The notes: generated by a model from the letters alone, not told the origin. DNA of 64,000 bases from Phycisphaerales bacterium (GCA_023382935.1 JAHDXL010000010.1:1-64000), one strand, 5' to 3'. Positions 55,621 through 64,000 are shown, counted from the stretch's first letter. A program made the numbers and translations.

Positions 55621-55654
55621 GGATACCTCCCGCAGGATGGGATGGTAGACCAGT

Positions 55655-57028
55655 TCAGCGGGCACGTTGGACGATGCCCAGCGAGCGGGCGGCCATGCCG
55701 GCGATCGAGACGTGTTCGGGCCCGATCAACCCGGTTTCGATGCGGTTGTTCAGAGGCCCGGCCAGCCCGGGGGGGACGGCCCCCGAGCCGAGCATGGATC
55801 CGATGATCGAGCCGACCGTGGCCCCGTTGCAGTCGGTGTCCCGCCCGGCCATGACCGAAAGCCCCAGCGTGCGGGGAACGTCGCCGTTTCCGATCAGAAG
55901 CGAACCGGCGACAATGACGGCGTGGGGAATGGCATGCACCGGCTCGAGGCTGCCGATCCGATCGTCAAACAAATCGAGGGCCTGTTCGTCGGACAAATCG
56001 GGCGAGCAACTGTCGAGCAGCGGGCGGACGGCCCGGGCCAGTCGACTGTCCGGCGGGATGTGCGAGAGAGCGCCGGAGACGATCCGCCGCGGGTCGGGCT
56101 CGGTGAAGGCGCGGGCGATCATGGCGGCCACAAACATCGAGCCGTAGACGCCGTTGCCCGTGTGACTGATGCGGGCGTCGTGCCAGGCCAGTTCGGCGGC
56201 CAGTGTGGGGTTGCCGGGGCAGGCGTAGGCATAGGCGTCGGCTCGGATGGCGGCCCCGACCCACTCTCGATAGGGGTTCTGTCGAGTCCGCACCCAATGC
56301 CAGTCGACGTCCTGCTCGTTCTGGGCCCAGTCAGAGTTGAGGTGGAAGTCGTATCGCTCGACAAGATTGCGGAAGGCCTGGGTCTCGGCCGTACAGACAG
56401 ACATGTACGGCAGGCTGCTCATCCACGCGCGGGCGACATGCCAGGAGGTGAACTTGAGCCCGTGCTCTTCGAGGATGCGTGTGCCCAGCAGTGTGTAGCG
56501 GATGTCGTCGTCCGTCTCCATGCAGTCGATGCGCGAGCGTGTGGAACGCGGGCAGCAGACCGGGCCGCTGAGTTCCTCCGCCGGCGAGCGCGGGGGGGCG
56601 TAGCCGCGGATCGGATACTCGCGCTGCCCCACCGCTTGCAGATAGGTGCGGATGCGCTCGCGAGTGGAAAGCCCGTTGCGGGGGTGCATGAAGACCTCGA
56701 AGGGCTTGCCGAGGGCGCATCCGGCGCAGCGCGCCAGCCACGCGCCGTGAAGACGGTTGAGCAGGTCGGCATCGGAGCCGGACCAGGGGCGACACGGAGC
56801 GGGGCATGCCAGAGCGCGGATGGCGTCGAGTTCGGTGGGCTCGGTCGTGCTCTTGTGTCGTCGCTGAGCCCAGAGATCGAGCAGGCCGCGGCAGGCGTCG
56901 GAGGAGAAGTCCGTGTCGGAGGAAGCGTACGCGCGCAGGGCGAGCAAGGCTTCGACCGGACCCCCTTCTTCGCGGGTCTGGGCGACTTCCTGTTCAAACA
57001 GTGATTCATGGTTGGTCCAGCCCGGCAT
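55655..57028 (-). CDS. ADP-ribosylglycohydrolase family protein
   Basis: 457 aa from the ATG at 57028. The DraG/ARH fold motifs are present: LHGAWLARCAGCALGKPFE, the metal motif METDDDIRYTLLG, ISHTGNGVYGSMFVAAMIA and the second metal motif GRDTDCNGATVGSIIGSMLG. Such enzymes remove ADP-ribose from proteins or small molecules. It lies 34 nt upstream of nuoD on the same strand, so cotranscription is likely, although a functional link is not evident. Confidence 0.9.
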   Translation of the reverse strand: MPGWTNHESLFEQEVAQTREEGGPVEALLALRAYASSDTDFSSDACRGLLDLWAQRRHKSTTEPTELDAIRALACPAPCRPWSGSDADLLNRLHGAWLARCAGCALGKPFEVFMHPRNGLSTRERIRTYLQAVGQREYPIRGYAPPRSPAEELSGPVCCPRSTRSRIDCMETDDDIRYTLLGTRILEEHGLKFTSWHVARAWMSSLPYMSVCTAETQAFRNLVERYDFHLNSDWAQNEQDVDWHWVRTRQNPYREWVGAAIRADAYAYACPGNPTLAAELAWHDARISHTGNGVYGSMFVAAMIARAFTEPDPRRIVSGALSHIPPDSRLARAVRPLLDSCSPDLSDEQALDLFDDRIGSLEPVHAIPHAVIVAGSLLIGNGDVPRTLGLSVMAGRDTDCNGATVGSIIGSMLGSGAVPPGLAGPLNNRIETGLIGPEHVSIAGMAARSLGIVQRAR

Positions 57029-57072
57029 GAAGGCTCCCACGGCTCGGCGGCGAATCGCGCTACCGTTGTTGT

Positions 57073-58401
57073 ATGACCTTCATGCAGGCATGGTGGGATG
57101 CGTTCTGGAGTTTGGTGCTCGAGTCGGGCATGTGGCTGGTGGTCGGGTTTGCCTTGGCCGGGGCGATGCACGCGCTGGTGCCGGCGGGGTTTCTGGAGCG
57201 GCACCTGGCCGGGCGGGGGGCCTGGCCGATTCTCAAGGCCAGTTTGCTGGGCATTCCGCTGCCTCTGTGCTCGTGCAGCGTGATCCCGGTGGCGGCGGGC
57301 CTGAGAAAGGGTGGGGCGAGCCGGGGGGCTTCGGCCGCCTTTGCGATCTCGACGCCACAGACCGGCGAAGAGTCGATCCCGCTGACGTGGGCGCTGTTCG
57401 GGCCGGTGTATGCGCTGACGCGCCCGGTCGTGGCGCTGGTGACGGCGTTTGCGGCCGGGTCGCTGATCGAGGTGTTCGGCGGACGCAAGAGAGCGACAGA
57501 GAACCAGGGGCAGGGCGCGGGCAACAGTCACCATGCCTGCCGCCGTGAAGAGGAGTCCGAATCGTCGGCCCAGTCGTGTTGCGGGGGGAAAGCGGCGGAG
57601 CCGCAGCCCGCGTGCGGCTGCGGGCACAAGACCGGGCCTGCTCATGCATGTTGCTCCGGCCATCAGCCCAGTTCGACGCTCGACTGCGGCCGTGAGGAGC
57701 CAGTCGAGTCGGACCGCGCGCGCTGCGGCGGTCATGGGGACGCCGAGTCTGCGGGATCGTGCTGTTCGACGACGAAGATCGCGCGGCGCGACTGGGGTGA
57801 GCGCATCCGGGCCGGTTTGCGGCACGGGTTTGTGACCATGCCGGTCGACCTGGCTCCGTGGCTGGCGATCGGGCTGGTGCTGGCAGCGGCGGTGACGGCG
57901 GCGGTGCCGGCGGGCTGGATCGAGAACAACATTGGCACGGGCATCGGCGCGATGCTGCTCATGCTGCTGATCGGGATTCCGCTGTATATCTGCGCCACCA
58001 GTTCGACGCCGCTGGCCTACACGCTGGTGGCCGCCGGGCTGAGCCCCGGCGCGGCGTTGGTGCTGCTGCTGGCCGGGCCTGCGACCAACACCGCGACCAT
58101 CGCCTGGGCGCTCAAAGACCTCGGCGTGAAGGCAACGGCGATTTATCTGGGCACCATTGCGGTGGTCTCGGTGGCCGCCGGGGTGGTGTTCGACGCGCTG
58201 CTCTCGCACACAGTGCGACTGGCCGAGGCGGGCGGCCTACACGAACATGGCGGCATGGGCCCGGCCTATGTCGTGGGCGCGGTGCTGTTCACCATGCTGC
58301 TCGGATGGTCGCTGGTGATGCGTGTGAACCGGAGTTTGAAGCAGAAGCCCGGCGCGGCGTCGAACGGCGCGTGTTGCGCGCACGGGCACCGACGGGGGTG
58401 A
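57073..58401 (+). CDS. SO_0444-type Cu/Zn efflux permease (PF03773)
   Basis: 442 aa with two membrane halves. The first half has IPLPLCSCSVIPVAAGLRKGGAS and FAISTPQTGEESI; the second has CATSSTPLAYTLVAAGLSPGAALVLLLAGPATNTATIAWALKDLG. These are marks of the DUF318 permease family that moves heavy metals out. The central cytoplasmic loop (~145-235) contains 11 cysteines and several histidines, and the C-terminus adds CCAHGH; both look like metal-binding regions. The DUF2237 gene follows after 4 nt. Confidence 0.88.
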   Translation: MTFMQAWWDAFWSLVLESGMWLVVGFALAGAMHALVPAGFLERHLAGRGAWPILKASLLGIPLPLCSCSVIPVAAGLRKGGASRGASAAFAISTPQTGEESIPLTWALFGPVYALTRPVVALVTAFAAGSLIEVFGGRKRATENQGQGAGNSHHACRREEESESSAQSCCGGKAAEPQPACGCGHKTGPAHACCSGHQPSSTLDCGREEPVESDRARCGGHGDAESAGSCCSTTKIARRDWGERIRAGLRHGFVTMPVDLAPWLAIGLVLAAAVTAAVPAGWIENNIGTGIGAMLLMLLIGIPLYICATSSTPLAYTLVAAGLSPGAALVLLLAGPATNTATIAWALKDLGVKATAIYLGTIAVVSVAAGVVFDALLSHTVRLAEAGGLHEHGGMGPAYVVGAVLFTMLLGWSLVMRVNRSLKQKPGAASNGACCAHGHRRG

Positions 58402-58405
58402 CACG

Positions 58406-58786
58406 ATGATCGCCACAGGCAGGCCGGTGGAGCGCAACGTGCTGGGGGGCGTGCTCGAGACGTGCTCGCTGGACCCGATGACGGGCTTCTATCGCAACGG
58501 ATGCTGCTGCACCGGGCCGGAGGATGTCGGCTCGCACACCGTTTGCGTCGTCGTGACAGCGGCTTTCCTGGCTTTCAGCCAGTCGCGCGGGAACGACCTG
58601 TCGACGCCGCGCCCCCAGTGGGGGTTCCCGGGCCTGAAGCCCGGCGATCGGTGGTGCCTGTGCGCGCCGCGATTCGCCGAAGCGCTGGAGGCGGGAATGG
58701 CGCCGCGCGTGGTGCTCAGTGCCACGCACGAGAGGGCGCTCGAGTATGTGGCGTTGGAAGACTTGCGTGCCCACGCGACAGAGTGA
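58406..58786 (+). CDS. DUF2237 family protein
   Basis: 126 aa. The family is recognisable from NVLGGVLETCSLDPMTGFYRNGCC, HTVCVVVTAAFLAFSQSRGNDLSTP, FPGLKPGDRWCLCAPRFAEAL and the final ATHERALEYVALEDL. The function of DUF2237 is not established. The CCC stretch could bind metal, consistent with the permease encoded just upstream. Confidence 0.88.
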   Translation: MIATGRPVERNVLGGVLETCSLDPMTGFYRNGCCCTGPEDVGSHTVCVVVTAAFLAFSQSRGNDLSTPRPQWGFPGLKPGDRWCLCAPRFAEALEAGMAPRVVLSATHERALEYVALEDLRAHATE

Positions 58787-58828
58787 ACCCCCGTTCGGGG
58801 CATGAGCGGATCTGATTTTCAAGCAGAA

Positions 58829-58843
58829 TGAGAACAATTCTCG
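58829..58843. promoter_or_regulatory. Fur-like inverted repeat
   Basis: TGAGAACAATTCTCG resembles the feoA Fur box (TGAGATTGATTCTCA), differing at four positions, and keeps the palindromic GAGAA/TTCTC. It lies after the metal permease and DUF2237 genes and 165 nt before the secreted protein at 59008. The target gene is unclear; a Fur- or Zur-type regulator is the likely binder. Confidence 0.5.
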
Positions 58844-59007
58844 ATGGCGCCACAGAATTTCGGATTCCTGACACGACACGCCCTTGCATGGCCGGCAACG
58901 ACGTGTTGAAATAAGCGCTCGGCTGTGCTGGCTTGGGGGAGCCGCGCGTGGCTGGAGACCAGAGGCCCGGAGTGGCTTCGGACAAGGTCACAAGAAGGAG
59001 GCTGAGC

Positions 59008-59733
59008 ATGATTGCCTGCACGAGGCGGTTGTGGCCGTGCGCGCTGGTGTTGCTGTCCGGCGCGACGGCCTTGGCGGACTGGGACTTCAACGATCCGTTC
59101 AAGATGCACTTCCCGCAGTTGCCCGATCCGAACGGGTGGGACGTGAACATGTCGATGCCGCGTGTGCTGGCCGACGACTGGATGTGCACGGACTCGGGCT
59201 GGGTGAGCGACATCCACTTCTGGTTCAGTTACCAGGGTGACGTGTTCGCGCCCATTTACGGGATTCATGTGAGCATTCACGCCGACGACCGGAGCGGGCC
59301 TTTCAGCAGGCCGGGCAACCTGCTGTGGTCGCGTGATTTCATGCCGCACGAGTTCTCGGTGCGCGAATGGGGCACCGGGCAGCAGGGCTGGTACGACCCG
59401 GCCGCGGGCATGGTGCTGCCGGGCGACCACGCCATGACGTGGCAGGCCAACATCGAGCACATCTTCGATCCATTCTGGCAAGATGCTGGCACGATCTATT
59501 GGCTCGACCTGTCGGTGATGACGGACCCGTTTACGCAGGTCGGCTGGAAGACGTCCTTCATGCACTTCGAGGATGACGCGGTGTGGGGCGACATGAGCGG
59601 GATGTTCTGGGAGGAGTTGTTTGACCCGTTTACCGGGATCTCGCTTGACTTGGCGTTCGTGATCACGCCTTCGCCGGGCGCTCTGGCGCTGCTGGCGATC
59701 GCCGGCGCCCTGACGACACGGCGTCGTCGCTGA
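59008..59733 (+). CDS. Secreted PEP-CTERM-like protein, intact
   Basis: 241 aa. AGAAGGAGG precedes the ATG at 59008. A signal peptide ends near ATALA. The mature protein (DPFKMHFPQLPDPNGWDVNM, RVLADDWMCTDSGWVSDIHFW, FSYQGDVFAPIYGIHVSIHAD) is of a type common in planctomycete secretomes and unknown in function. It ends with TPSPGALALLAIAGALTTRR, a PEP-CTERM-like sorting signal. A perfect 12-bp hairpin follows. Confidence 0.85.
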   Translation: MIACTRRLWPCALVLLSGATALADWDFNDPFKMHFPQLPDPNGWDVNMSMPRVLADDWMCTDSGWVSDIHFWFSYQGDVFAPIYGIHVSIHADDRSGPFSRPGNLLWSRDFMPHEFSVREWGTGQQGWYDPAAGMVLPGDHAMTWQANIEHIFDPFWQDAGTIYWLDLSVMTDPFTQVGWKTSFMHFEDDAVWGDMSGMFWEELFDPFTGISLDLAFVITPSPGALALLAIAGALTTRRRR

Positions 59734-59768
59734 GCGGAGGCGAACGGGGAGAGGGAGTGACCGCGAAA

Positions 59769-59806
59769 GATGCCGCCCGATGACCACAGTCGAATCGGGC
59801 GGCATC
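59769..59806. terminator. 12-bp perfect hairpin between convergent genes
   Basis: GATGCCGCCCGA (59769-59780) pairs perfectly with TCGGGCGGCATC (59795-59806) around a 14-nt loop. It lies 36 nt after the secreted-protein stop and on the far side from the pepA stop. There is no T tract, but the stem is strong enough for bidirectional termination or transcript protection. Confidence 0.6.
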
Positions 59807-59826
59807 ATCTGCTGGCGCCGAGAGTT

Positions 59827-59892
59827 CCATCTTCGGACGTTGCCGGGTGGCGCGCGGTGGATGCCGAAGAGCACCCTTGAGGCCAAGGTTGC
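59827..59892 (-). repeat. Two-hairpin intergenic repeat, copy 2
   Basis: On the minus strand it reads GCAACCTTGGCCTCAAGGGT, then after ~30 nt GGCAACGTCCGAAGATGG. Both blocks match copy 1 at 15744-15814 in the same order and similar spacing, with a few changes in the stems. It is also placed between convergent genes. Confidence 0.55.
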
Positions 59893-59942
59893 TGGCATGC
59901 CACTGAAAGAGTGGCGGCAGGCACGCGGTCTCGGAAAAGCGT

Positions 59943-61448
59943 TCAATCCTGGTCGAGCAGTTCGGCTAGCAGGCGAACGCCGAAGCCGGTGGGCCCGGCC
60001 ACGTAGGGGCCCTTGTCTGATTCGAGGGCGTGCACGCCGGCGATGTCGATGTGGCACCAGGGGAAGGGTTTGGTGCCGTTCTTGAGCGGGTAGTCGACGA
60101 AGTAGCGCAGGAAGGCGGCGCCTTGGATGGGGTGAGCCTCTCGCACCGGAGCCGAATTGACGATGTCGGCCACGGGCGACTTCATCATCTTCTGGTATTC
60201 CTCGTCGTGCGGGAGTCTCCAGATGCGGTCGCCACTGGTGTCGGCGGCGGCCTGGATGCGCTCGCGGAGGTCATCATCCTCGCACCAGAAGCCGGCGAAG
60301 GGCTTGCCCAGCGCGATAACGACGCCGCCGGTGAGCGTCGCCAGATCGACGATGAACTCGGGCTTTTCATTATCCAGCGCCCAGCACAGGGCGTCGGCGA
60401 GGACCAGGCGTCCCTCGGCGTCGGTGTTGGTCACCTCGACGGTCACACCATTGCGGAAGGTGAGCACGTCGTCGGGGCGGTAGGCCTCGTCGGAGATGGA
60501 GTTTTCGGCCGCGGCGAGCAGGGCGACCACGGGGCGATTTGGCTTGATCACGTTGGCGATGACGTGCATGGCGCCGATGACGGCGCACCCGCCGTCCTTG
60601 TCGCGCTTCATGCCCTTCATGCCGTTGTTGATCTTGAGCGACAGCCCCCCCGTGTCATAGGTCATGGTCTTGCCGATGAGAACCGCCGGCTTGGTGCCGC
60701 GGGCGACGCGGGCCGGGCGATACTCGATGCGAATGAGGCAGGGCTTGTTCTCGCTGGCCTTGCCGACGTTGATCAGTCCTTCCAAGCGTTCATCTTCCAG
60801 GCGCTTGCCCTGGATGACCGAGACGGAGAGGTTGGACTTCCCGCGCGCCAGGGCCTTGGCCTGGGCGGCCATCCACGCGGGCGTCGCAACATTGGGTGGC
60901 GATTGGCTGAGTGTGCGGGCGAGATTGACGCCCTCGGCGATCCCCAGCCCGCGCTGCATGCCGCGGGTGAAGGCGTCATCGCTGCAGCGGAGTTGGAGTT
61001 TGGCGCGGGTCGCGGCAGTGGTGGCCTTTCCGCGGAACTGATCGCAGACCCAGCCGGCAATGCCGACGGTTTCGCCGAACAGGGATCCGGCGCGGGCGGA
61101 GTTGATGCGTCTGGCCTTGAGCGGACCGACCAGGTCGATCTCGACGTTGGAGGCCTTGACGGCCGCGAGGCGGCGTGCCACCGCGGCCGCCACCGCGCGG
61201 ACCGAGTCGGCGGTGAAGGAGTCTTTCGGGCCTAGGCCAACGAGCAGGACACGCTGGATTTCGCCTTCGGGATAGGCCTCGACGATGCTGCCCAGGTCAC
61301 CCGAGCAGTCGGGACGGGCGCAGGCGAGTTTGACCGAGCCGTCGGGGTCGCGCGAGGCGGTGGCGCGATCCAGTTTCTCGCCGCTGAAGAAGCCCAGGAC
61401 GAGGGTATCGACCTGCCCGCGCGAGCCGATGCGAACGGATTCGAACAT
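59943..61448 (-). CDS. pepA: Leucyl aminopeptidase, M17 family
   Basis: 501 aa. The M17 signature NTDAEGRLVLADAL is present, with metal-binding GKTMTYDTGGLSLK, the catalytic lysine region MKGMKRDKDGG, and the later DLATLTGGVVIALG. It cleaves N-terminal residues from peptides in the cytoplasm. The ATG at 61448 is chosen because GGAG sits 6 nt upstream; another ATG four codons earlier lacks such a site. Confidence 0.93.
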   Translation of the reverse strand: MFESVRIGSRGQVDTLVLGFFSGEKLDRATASRDPDGSVKLACARPDCSGDLGSIVEAYPEGEIQRVLLVGLGPKDSFTADSVRAVAAAVARRLAAVKASNVEIDLVGPLKARRINSARAGSLFGETVGIAGWVCDQFRGKATTAATRAKLQLRCSDDAFTRGMQRGLGIAEGVNLARTLSQSPPNVATPAWMAAQAKALARGKSNLSVSVIQGKRLEDERLEGLINVGKASENKPCLIRIEYRPARVARGTKPAVLIGKTMTYDTGGLSLKINNGMKGMKRDKDGGCAVIGAMHVIANVIKPNRPVVALLAAAENSISDEAYRPDDVLTFRNGVTVEVTNTDAEGRLVLADALCWALDNEKPEFIVDLATLTGGVVIALGKPFAGFWCEDDDLRERIQAAADTSGDRIWRLPHDEEYQKMMKSPVADIVNSAPVREAHPIQGAAFLRYFVDYPLKNGTKPFPWCHIDIAGVHALESDKGPYVAGPTGFGVRLLAELLDQD

Positions 61449-61851
61449 GGGGAACTCCATCTGCAAGAGGACGTGGTCGGGGGGAGACGAGAGCATAGCC
61501 GAAGCCGGGGGATGCGGGCCGCCTGCGGGAGATTTCGGGTCGTGGCCTTCCGAGGGCCGAACGCCCATGCCCCCGCTGAGTAGGGAGAGTTGTGCCGGCG
61601 GCACGAGGCGTTTCAAGATGGGGGAGGAGCCAGCCGATCAAGCCCGTCGGCGGGTGCGGTTTTCTGGCATGATGAACCCGCCGACCCTATGGTTCGTAAC
61701 TCCGCGCAGAGCGGAGGTGGGGGGGTCTGTCCCCGAACTATGGGAATATGGGTCTACAGCCACCCCCTACGTGGGGGGTAAGAGAAGGGTGCCGCCACGG
61801 AGAGGCGAGGATTGAGGCTCGAGACTCGGCCAATGAAGCGGGAGTAAATCC
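61449..61851. other. 403-nt gap with hairpins, no gene seen
   Basis: This space separates divergent pepA and the epimerase gene, so it must hold both promoters. It shows CTCCGC-GCAGA-GCGGAG at 61700-61716 and CCCCC-TACGT-GGGGG at 61763-61777, with a GGGGGTCTGTCCCC element between them. Open frames here have no credible protein content. It may contain a structured leader for the epimerase message. Confidence 0.45.
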
Positions 61852-62853
61852 ATGAGCAAGAAACTGGCGGTAATCGGTGGCGGCGGCGGGTTCATTGGTG
61901 GCCACCTGGCGCGTCGGATGCTGCAGCGTGGGTTTCGGGTGCGTTCGGTGGACATCAAGCCGCTGGACGAGTGGTACCAGGTGCACCCGGAGGCTGAGAA
62001 CATCGTCGCCGACCTGAAGGACAAGGACAACTGCTACCGCGCCTGCGACGGAGCCCACGAGGTGTTCCAGTTGGCGGCCGACATGGGCGGGATGGGTTTC
62101 ATCGAGAACAACAAGGCGCTGTGCATGCTCAGCGTGCTGACGAACACGCACATGCTGCTGGCAGCGCGCGACTGCGGGGTGGAGAAGTTCTTCTACTCCT
62201 CGTCGGCCTGCGTGTACAACGCCGACAAGCAGAAGGACACGCACGTCACGGCGCTGAAGGAAGAAGATGCGTATCCGGCCATGCCGGAGGACGGGTACGG
62301 GTGGGAGAAGTTGTTCAGCGAGCGTATGTGCCGGCACTTCCGCGAGGACTTCGGTCTGCACACGCGGGTGGCGCGCTTCCACAACGTGTACGGTCCCTTT
62401 GGCACATGGGAGGGCGGGCGCGAGAAGGCTCCGGCGGCCATCTGCCGCAAGGTGATTCAGTGCCTGGTGACCAACGATCACAACATCGAAATCTGGGGCG
62501 ACGGCGAGCAGACGAGGTCGTTCATGTACATCGATGACTGCCTCAAGGGCATCGACGCGATCACCCACTCCGACATTCTCGAACCGATCAACTTGGGATC
62601 GAGCGAACTGGTGAGCATCAACCAGTTGGTCGACATCGTCGAGGACATCGCGGGCATCAGATTGAAGCGGCACTACAATCTCGACGCGCCCAAGGGCGTG
62701 CGCGGGCGCAACAGCGACAACACGCTGATCCGCAAGTACCTGGGCTGGGAGCCCTCGACCACGCTGCGCGAGGGCATGAAGAAGACCTACGACTGGATCT
62801 GGGGCGAGTACAAGGCCAAGTACGGGAACAAGCCGGCCGTCGCCCGAGTCTGA
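61852..62853 (+). CDS. GDP-mannose 3,5-epimerase-like NAD-dependent epimerase
   Basis: 333 aa, extended SDR family. Beyond the Rossmann motif VIGGGGGFIGGHLA it carries blocks close to plant GDP-mannose 3,5-epimerase: QLAADMGGMGFIENN, SSACVY with Cys120, DGYGWEK with Tyr149 and Lys153, RFHNVYGPFGTWEGGREKAP, GDGEQTRSFMYIDDC and GVRGRNSDN. That enzyme makes GDP-L-galactose from GDP-D-mannose. The next gene is a glycosyltransferase, so it likely supplies a nucleotide sugar for a polysaccharide. Activity on another NDP-sugar is possible. Confidence 0.88.
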   Translation: MSKKLAVIGGGGGFIGGHLARRMLQRGFRVRSVDIKPLDEWYQVHPEAENIVADLKDKDNCYRACDGAHEVFQLAADMGGMGFIENNKALCMLSVLTNTHMLLAARDCGVEKFFYSSSACVYNADKQKDTHVTALKEEDAYPAMPEDGYGWEKLFSERMCRHFREDFGLHTRVARFHNVYGPFGTWEGGREKAPAAICRKVIQCLVTNDHNIEIWGDGEQTRSFMYIDDCLKGIDAITHSDILEPINLGSSELVSINQLVDIVEDIAGIRLKRHYNLDAPKGVRGRNSDNTLIRKYLGWEPSTTLREGMKKTYDWIWGEYKAKYGNKPAVARV

Positions 62854-62936
62854 CCGGCGCGTCGGGCCTGCATGAGTGAAGCACCCAGCGGCGCGGCCGG
62901 TCCACCAGCCGCGCCGTTTCCTTTCAAGAGCCTTCC

Positions 62937-64000
62937 ATGACCGAGATTCCCAACCGTGGCACGCTTCTGATCATCTCGCAGGTCTATGTGCCTGACCCGG
63001 CCAGCGTGGGGCAGCACATGCACGACGCGGCCGAGGAAATGGTCCACCGCGGCTACAAGGTCGTGGTGTTCACGTCGGCCCGCGGATATGACGACCCGAC
63101 GCAGAAGTTCCCGCTGCGGGAGACCATCGATGGCGTTGACGTGCGGCGGATGGCGCTGTCGAGTTTCGGCAAGAAGTCGATCCCCCTGCGGGTGCTGGCG
63201 CAACTGATCTTCCTTCTCCAGTGCGCCGTGCGCGGCGTGTTCGTGGGCGACCTGCAGGGCGTGCTGGTGAGCACGTCGCCCCCGATGGCCTCGGTGGCGG
63301 CGCTGATCGTGCGCTTCGTGCGCCGCGTGCCGCTGGTCTACTGGGTGATGGACCTGAACCCCGACCAGATGGTCGAACTGGGCAAACTCACGCCAGATTC
63401 GATGCTGGTCCGGCTGTTCAACGTGTTCAACCGGTACATCCTGAAGCGGTCGAAGGCTGTGGTTGCGCTGGATCGCTTCATGGCCGAGAGGTTGAACCGG
63501 AAACTGGACGTGACGCACAAGTTGGACATCATGCCGCCGTGGCCGCATGACTCAGCGCTGGAGGTGGTGCCGCACGAGTCCAACCCGTTCCGCGCCGAAT
63601 ACGACCTCGGCTCCGGTGTGGACGGAAAGTTCGTGGTGATGTATTCGGGCAATCACGGGTTCTCGACGCCCGTGGTGACGGTGCTCGAGGCAGCGGTGCG
63701 GATGCAGGATCGTGAGCGGCTGAAGTTCTTCTTCATCGGCGGCGGCGTGGGCAAGAAGGACGTGCGCGCGACGATCGAGAAGCACCACCCCACGAACCTG
63801 ACCGACCTGCCGTATCAGCCGTTCGACCGCATCAAGTACTCGCTGTCGGCCGCGGACGTGCACCTGGTGAGCGTGGGCGACGACGTAGTGGGCGTGGTGC
63901 ACCCGTGCAAGGTGTACGGCGCGATGGCGGTGGCGCGGCCAATCCTGCTGCTCGGGCCCGATCCGTGCCACGTTTCGGACATCATCCGCGAGCACAAGAT
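62937..64000 (+). CDS. Family 4 glycosyltransferase, 3' end outside the window
   Basis: At least 354 residues, open to the window edge with no stop. The N-terminal half has LLIISQVYVPDPASVGQHMHDAAEEM, as in WcaI/GT4 enzymes. The donor-binding half has VVMYSGNHGFSTPVVTVLEAA, LKFFFIGGGVGKKDVRATIE and VVGVVHPCKVYGAMAVARPILLLGPDP. It transfers a sugar from an NDP donor, probably in exopolysaccharide synthesis with the epimerase 83 nt upstream. The ATG at 62937 opens the conserved fold. Confidence 0.88.
   Translation, partial: MTEIPNRGTLLIISQVYVPDPASVGQHMHDAAEEMVHRGYKVVVFTSARGYDDPTQKFPLRETIDGVDVRRMALSSFGKKSIPLRVLAQLIFLLQCAVRGVFVGDLQGVLVSTSPPMASVAALIVRFVRRVPLVYWVMDLNPDQMVELGKLTPDSMLVRLFNVFNRYILKRSKAVVALDRFMAERLNRKLDVTHKLDIMPPWPHDSALEVVPHESNPFRAEYDLGSGVDGKFVVMYSGNHGFSTPVVTVLEAAVRMQDRERLKFFFIGGGVGKKDVRATIEKHHPTNLTDLPYQPFDRIKYSLSAADVHLVSVGDDVVGVVHPCKVYGAMAVARPILLLGPDPCHVSDIIREHK

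Noticed and set aside
61285-61815. Plus-strand 176-codon frame in the pepA-epimerase gap
   Set aside because: It begins inside pepA antisense and runs through hairpins; Arg/Gly/Pro-rich sequence with no fold.

Overview
The window is high-G+C DNA, most likely from a planctomycete of the Phycisphaerae type. This is an inference from several signs: a free-standing 16S rRNA gene, many secreted proteins with PEP-CTERM-like or dockerin-like C-termini, zinc-ribbon membrane proteins, DUF1080 and UnbV/FG-GAP proteins, and frequent GTG/TTG starts. Genes are dense on both strands and often overlap by 1-4 nt. I see no transposase, integrase, CRISPR array or phage gene, and no gene with a recognisable DNA-binding regulator fold.

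Region 1 (1-15.7 kb) is mostly housekeeping. It holds the 3' end of a 16S rRNA gene followed by its own terminator and no 23S gene, then a Fur-box-preceded feoA-feoB operon with a 53-aa membrane peptide. After these come a frameshifted PEP-CTERM-like gene, truB, an ArnT-like glycosyltransferase, a PAP2 phosphatase, tRNA-Ser(GGA), a secreted hydrolase, a fused MsrB-MsrA, a beta-carbonic-anhydrase-like protein, a zinc-ribbon membrane protein, a retropepsin-like lipoprotein with PDZ domain, and a MOFRL-type glycerate kinase.

Region 2 (15.8-43 kb) is a glycan-use region. A BNR/sialidase-like protein, a Tat-type solute-binding protein and two MalF/MalG permeases form one minus-strand operon that lacks an ATPase. 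A seven-gene minus-strand operon (28872 down to 21269) encodes non-phosphorylative L-fucose catabolism plus a complete RbsABC-type importer. Divergently from a 98-bp gap run a sugar mutarotase, an Ldh2-type dehydrogenase, a GH29 alpha-L-fucosidase and a DUF1080 protein. The layout suggests release of fucose outside the cytoplasm, import, and oxidation toward pyruvate and lactate. Also here are a cardiolipin-synthase-like enzyme, a metallo-beta-lactamase-fold protein, a DadA-like oxidase, a GH2 beta-mannosidase-like enzyme, a CBM9-like protein and a large FG-GAP/UnbV/dockerin protein.

Region 3 (43-59.8 kb) holds a PLP decarboxylase, pgpA and pgsA, then nuoJKLMN for the membrane arm of complex I. 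A stretch of gene debris follows (two broken PEP-CTERM-like genes and a broken subtilase), then convergent nuoD with an ADP-ribosylglycohydrolase, a Cys/His-rich metal permease with a DUF2237 partner, and another PEP-CTERM-like protein.

Region 4 (59.9-64 kb) holds an M17 leucyl aminopeptidase, a GDP-mannose 3,5-epimerase homologue and a family 4 glycosyltransferase cut by the window end, probably the start of a polysaccharide locus.
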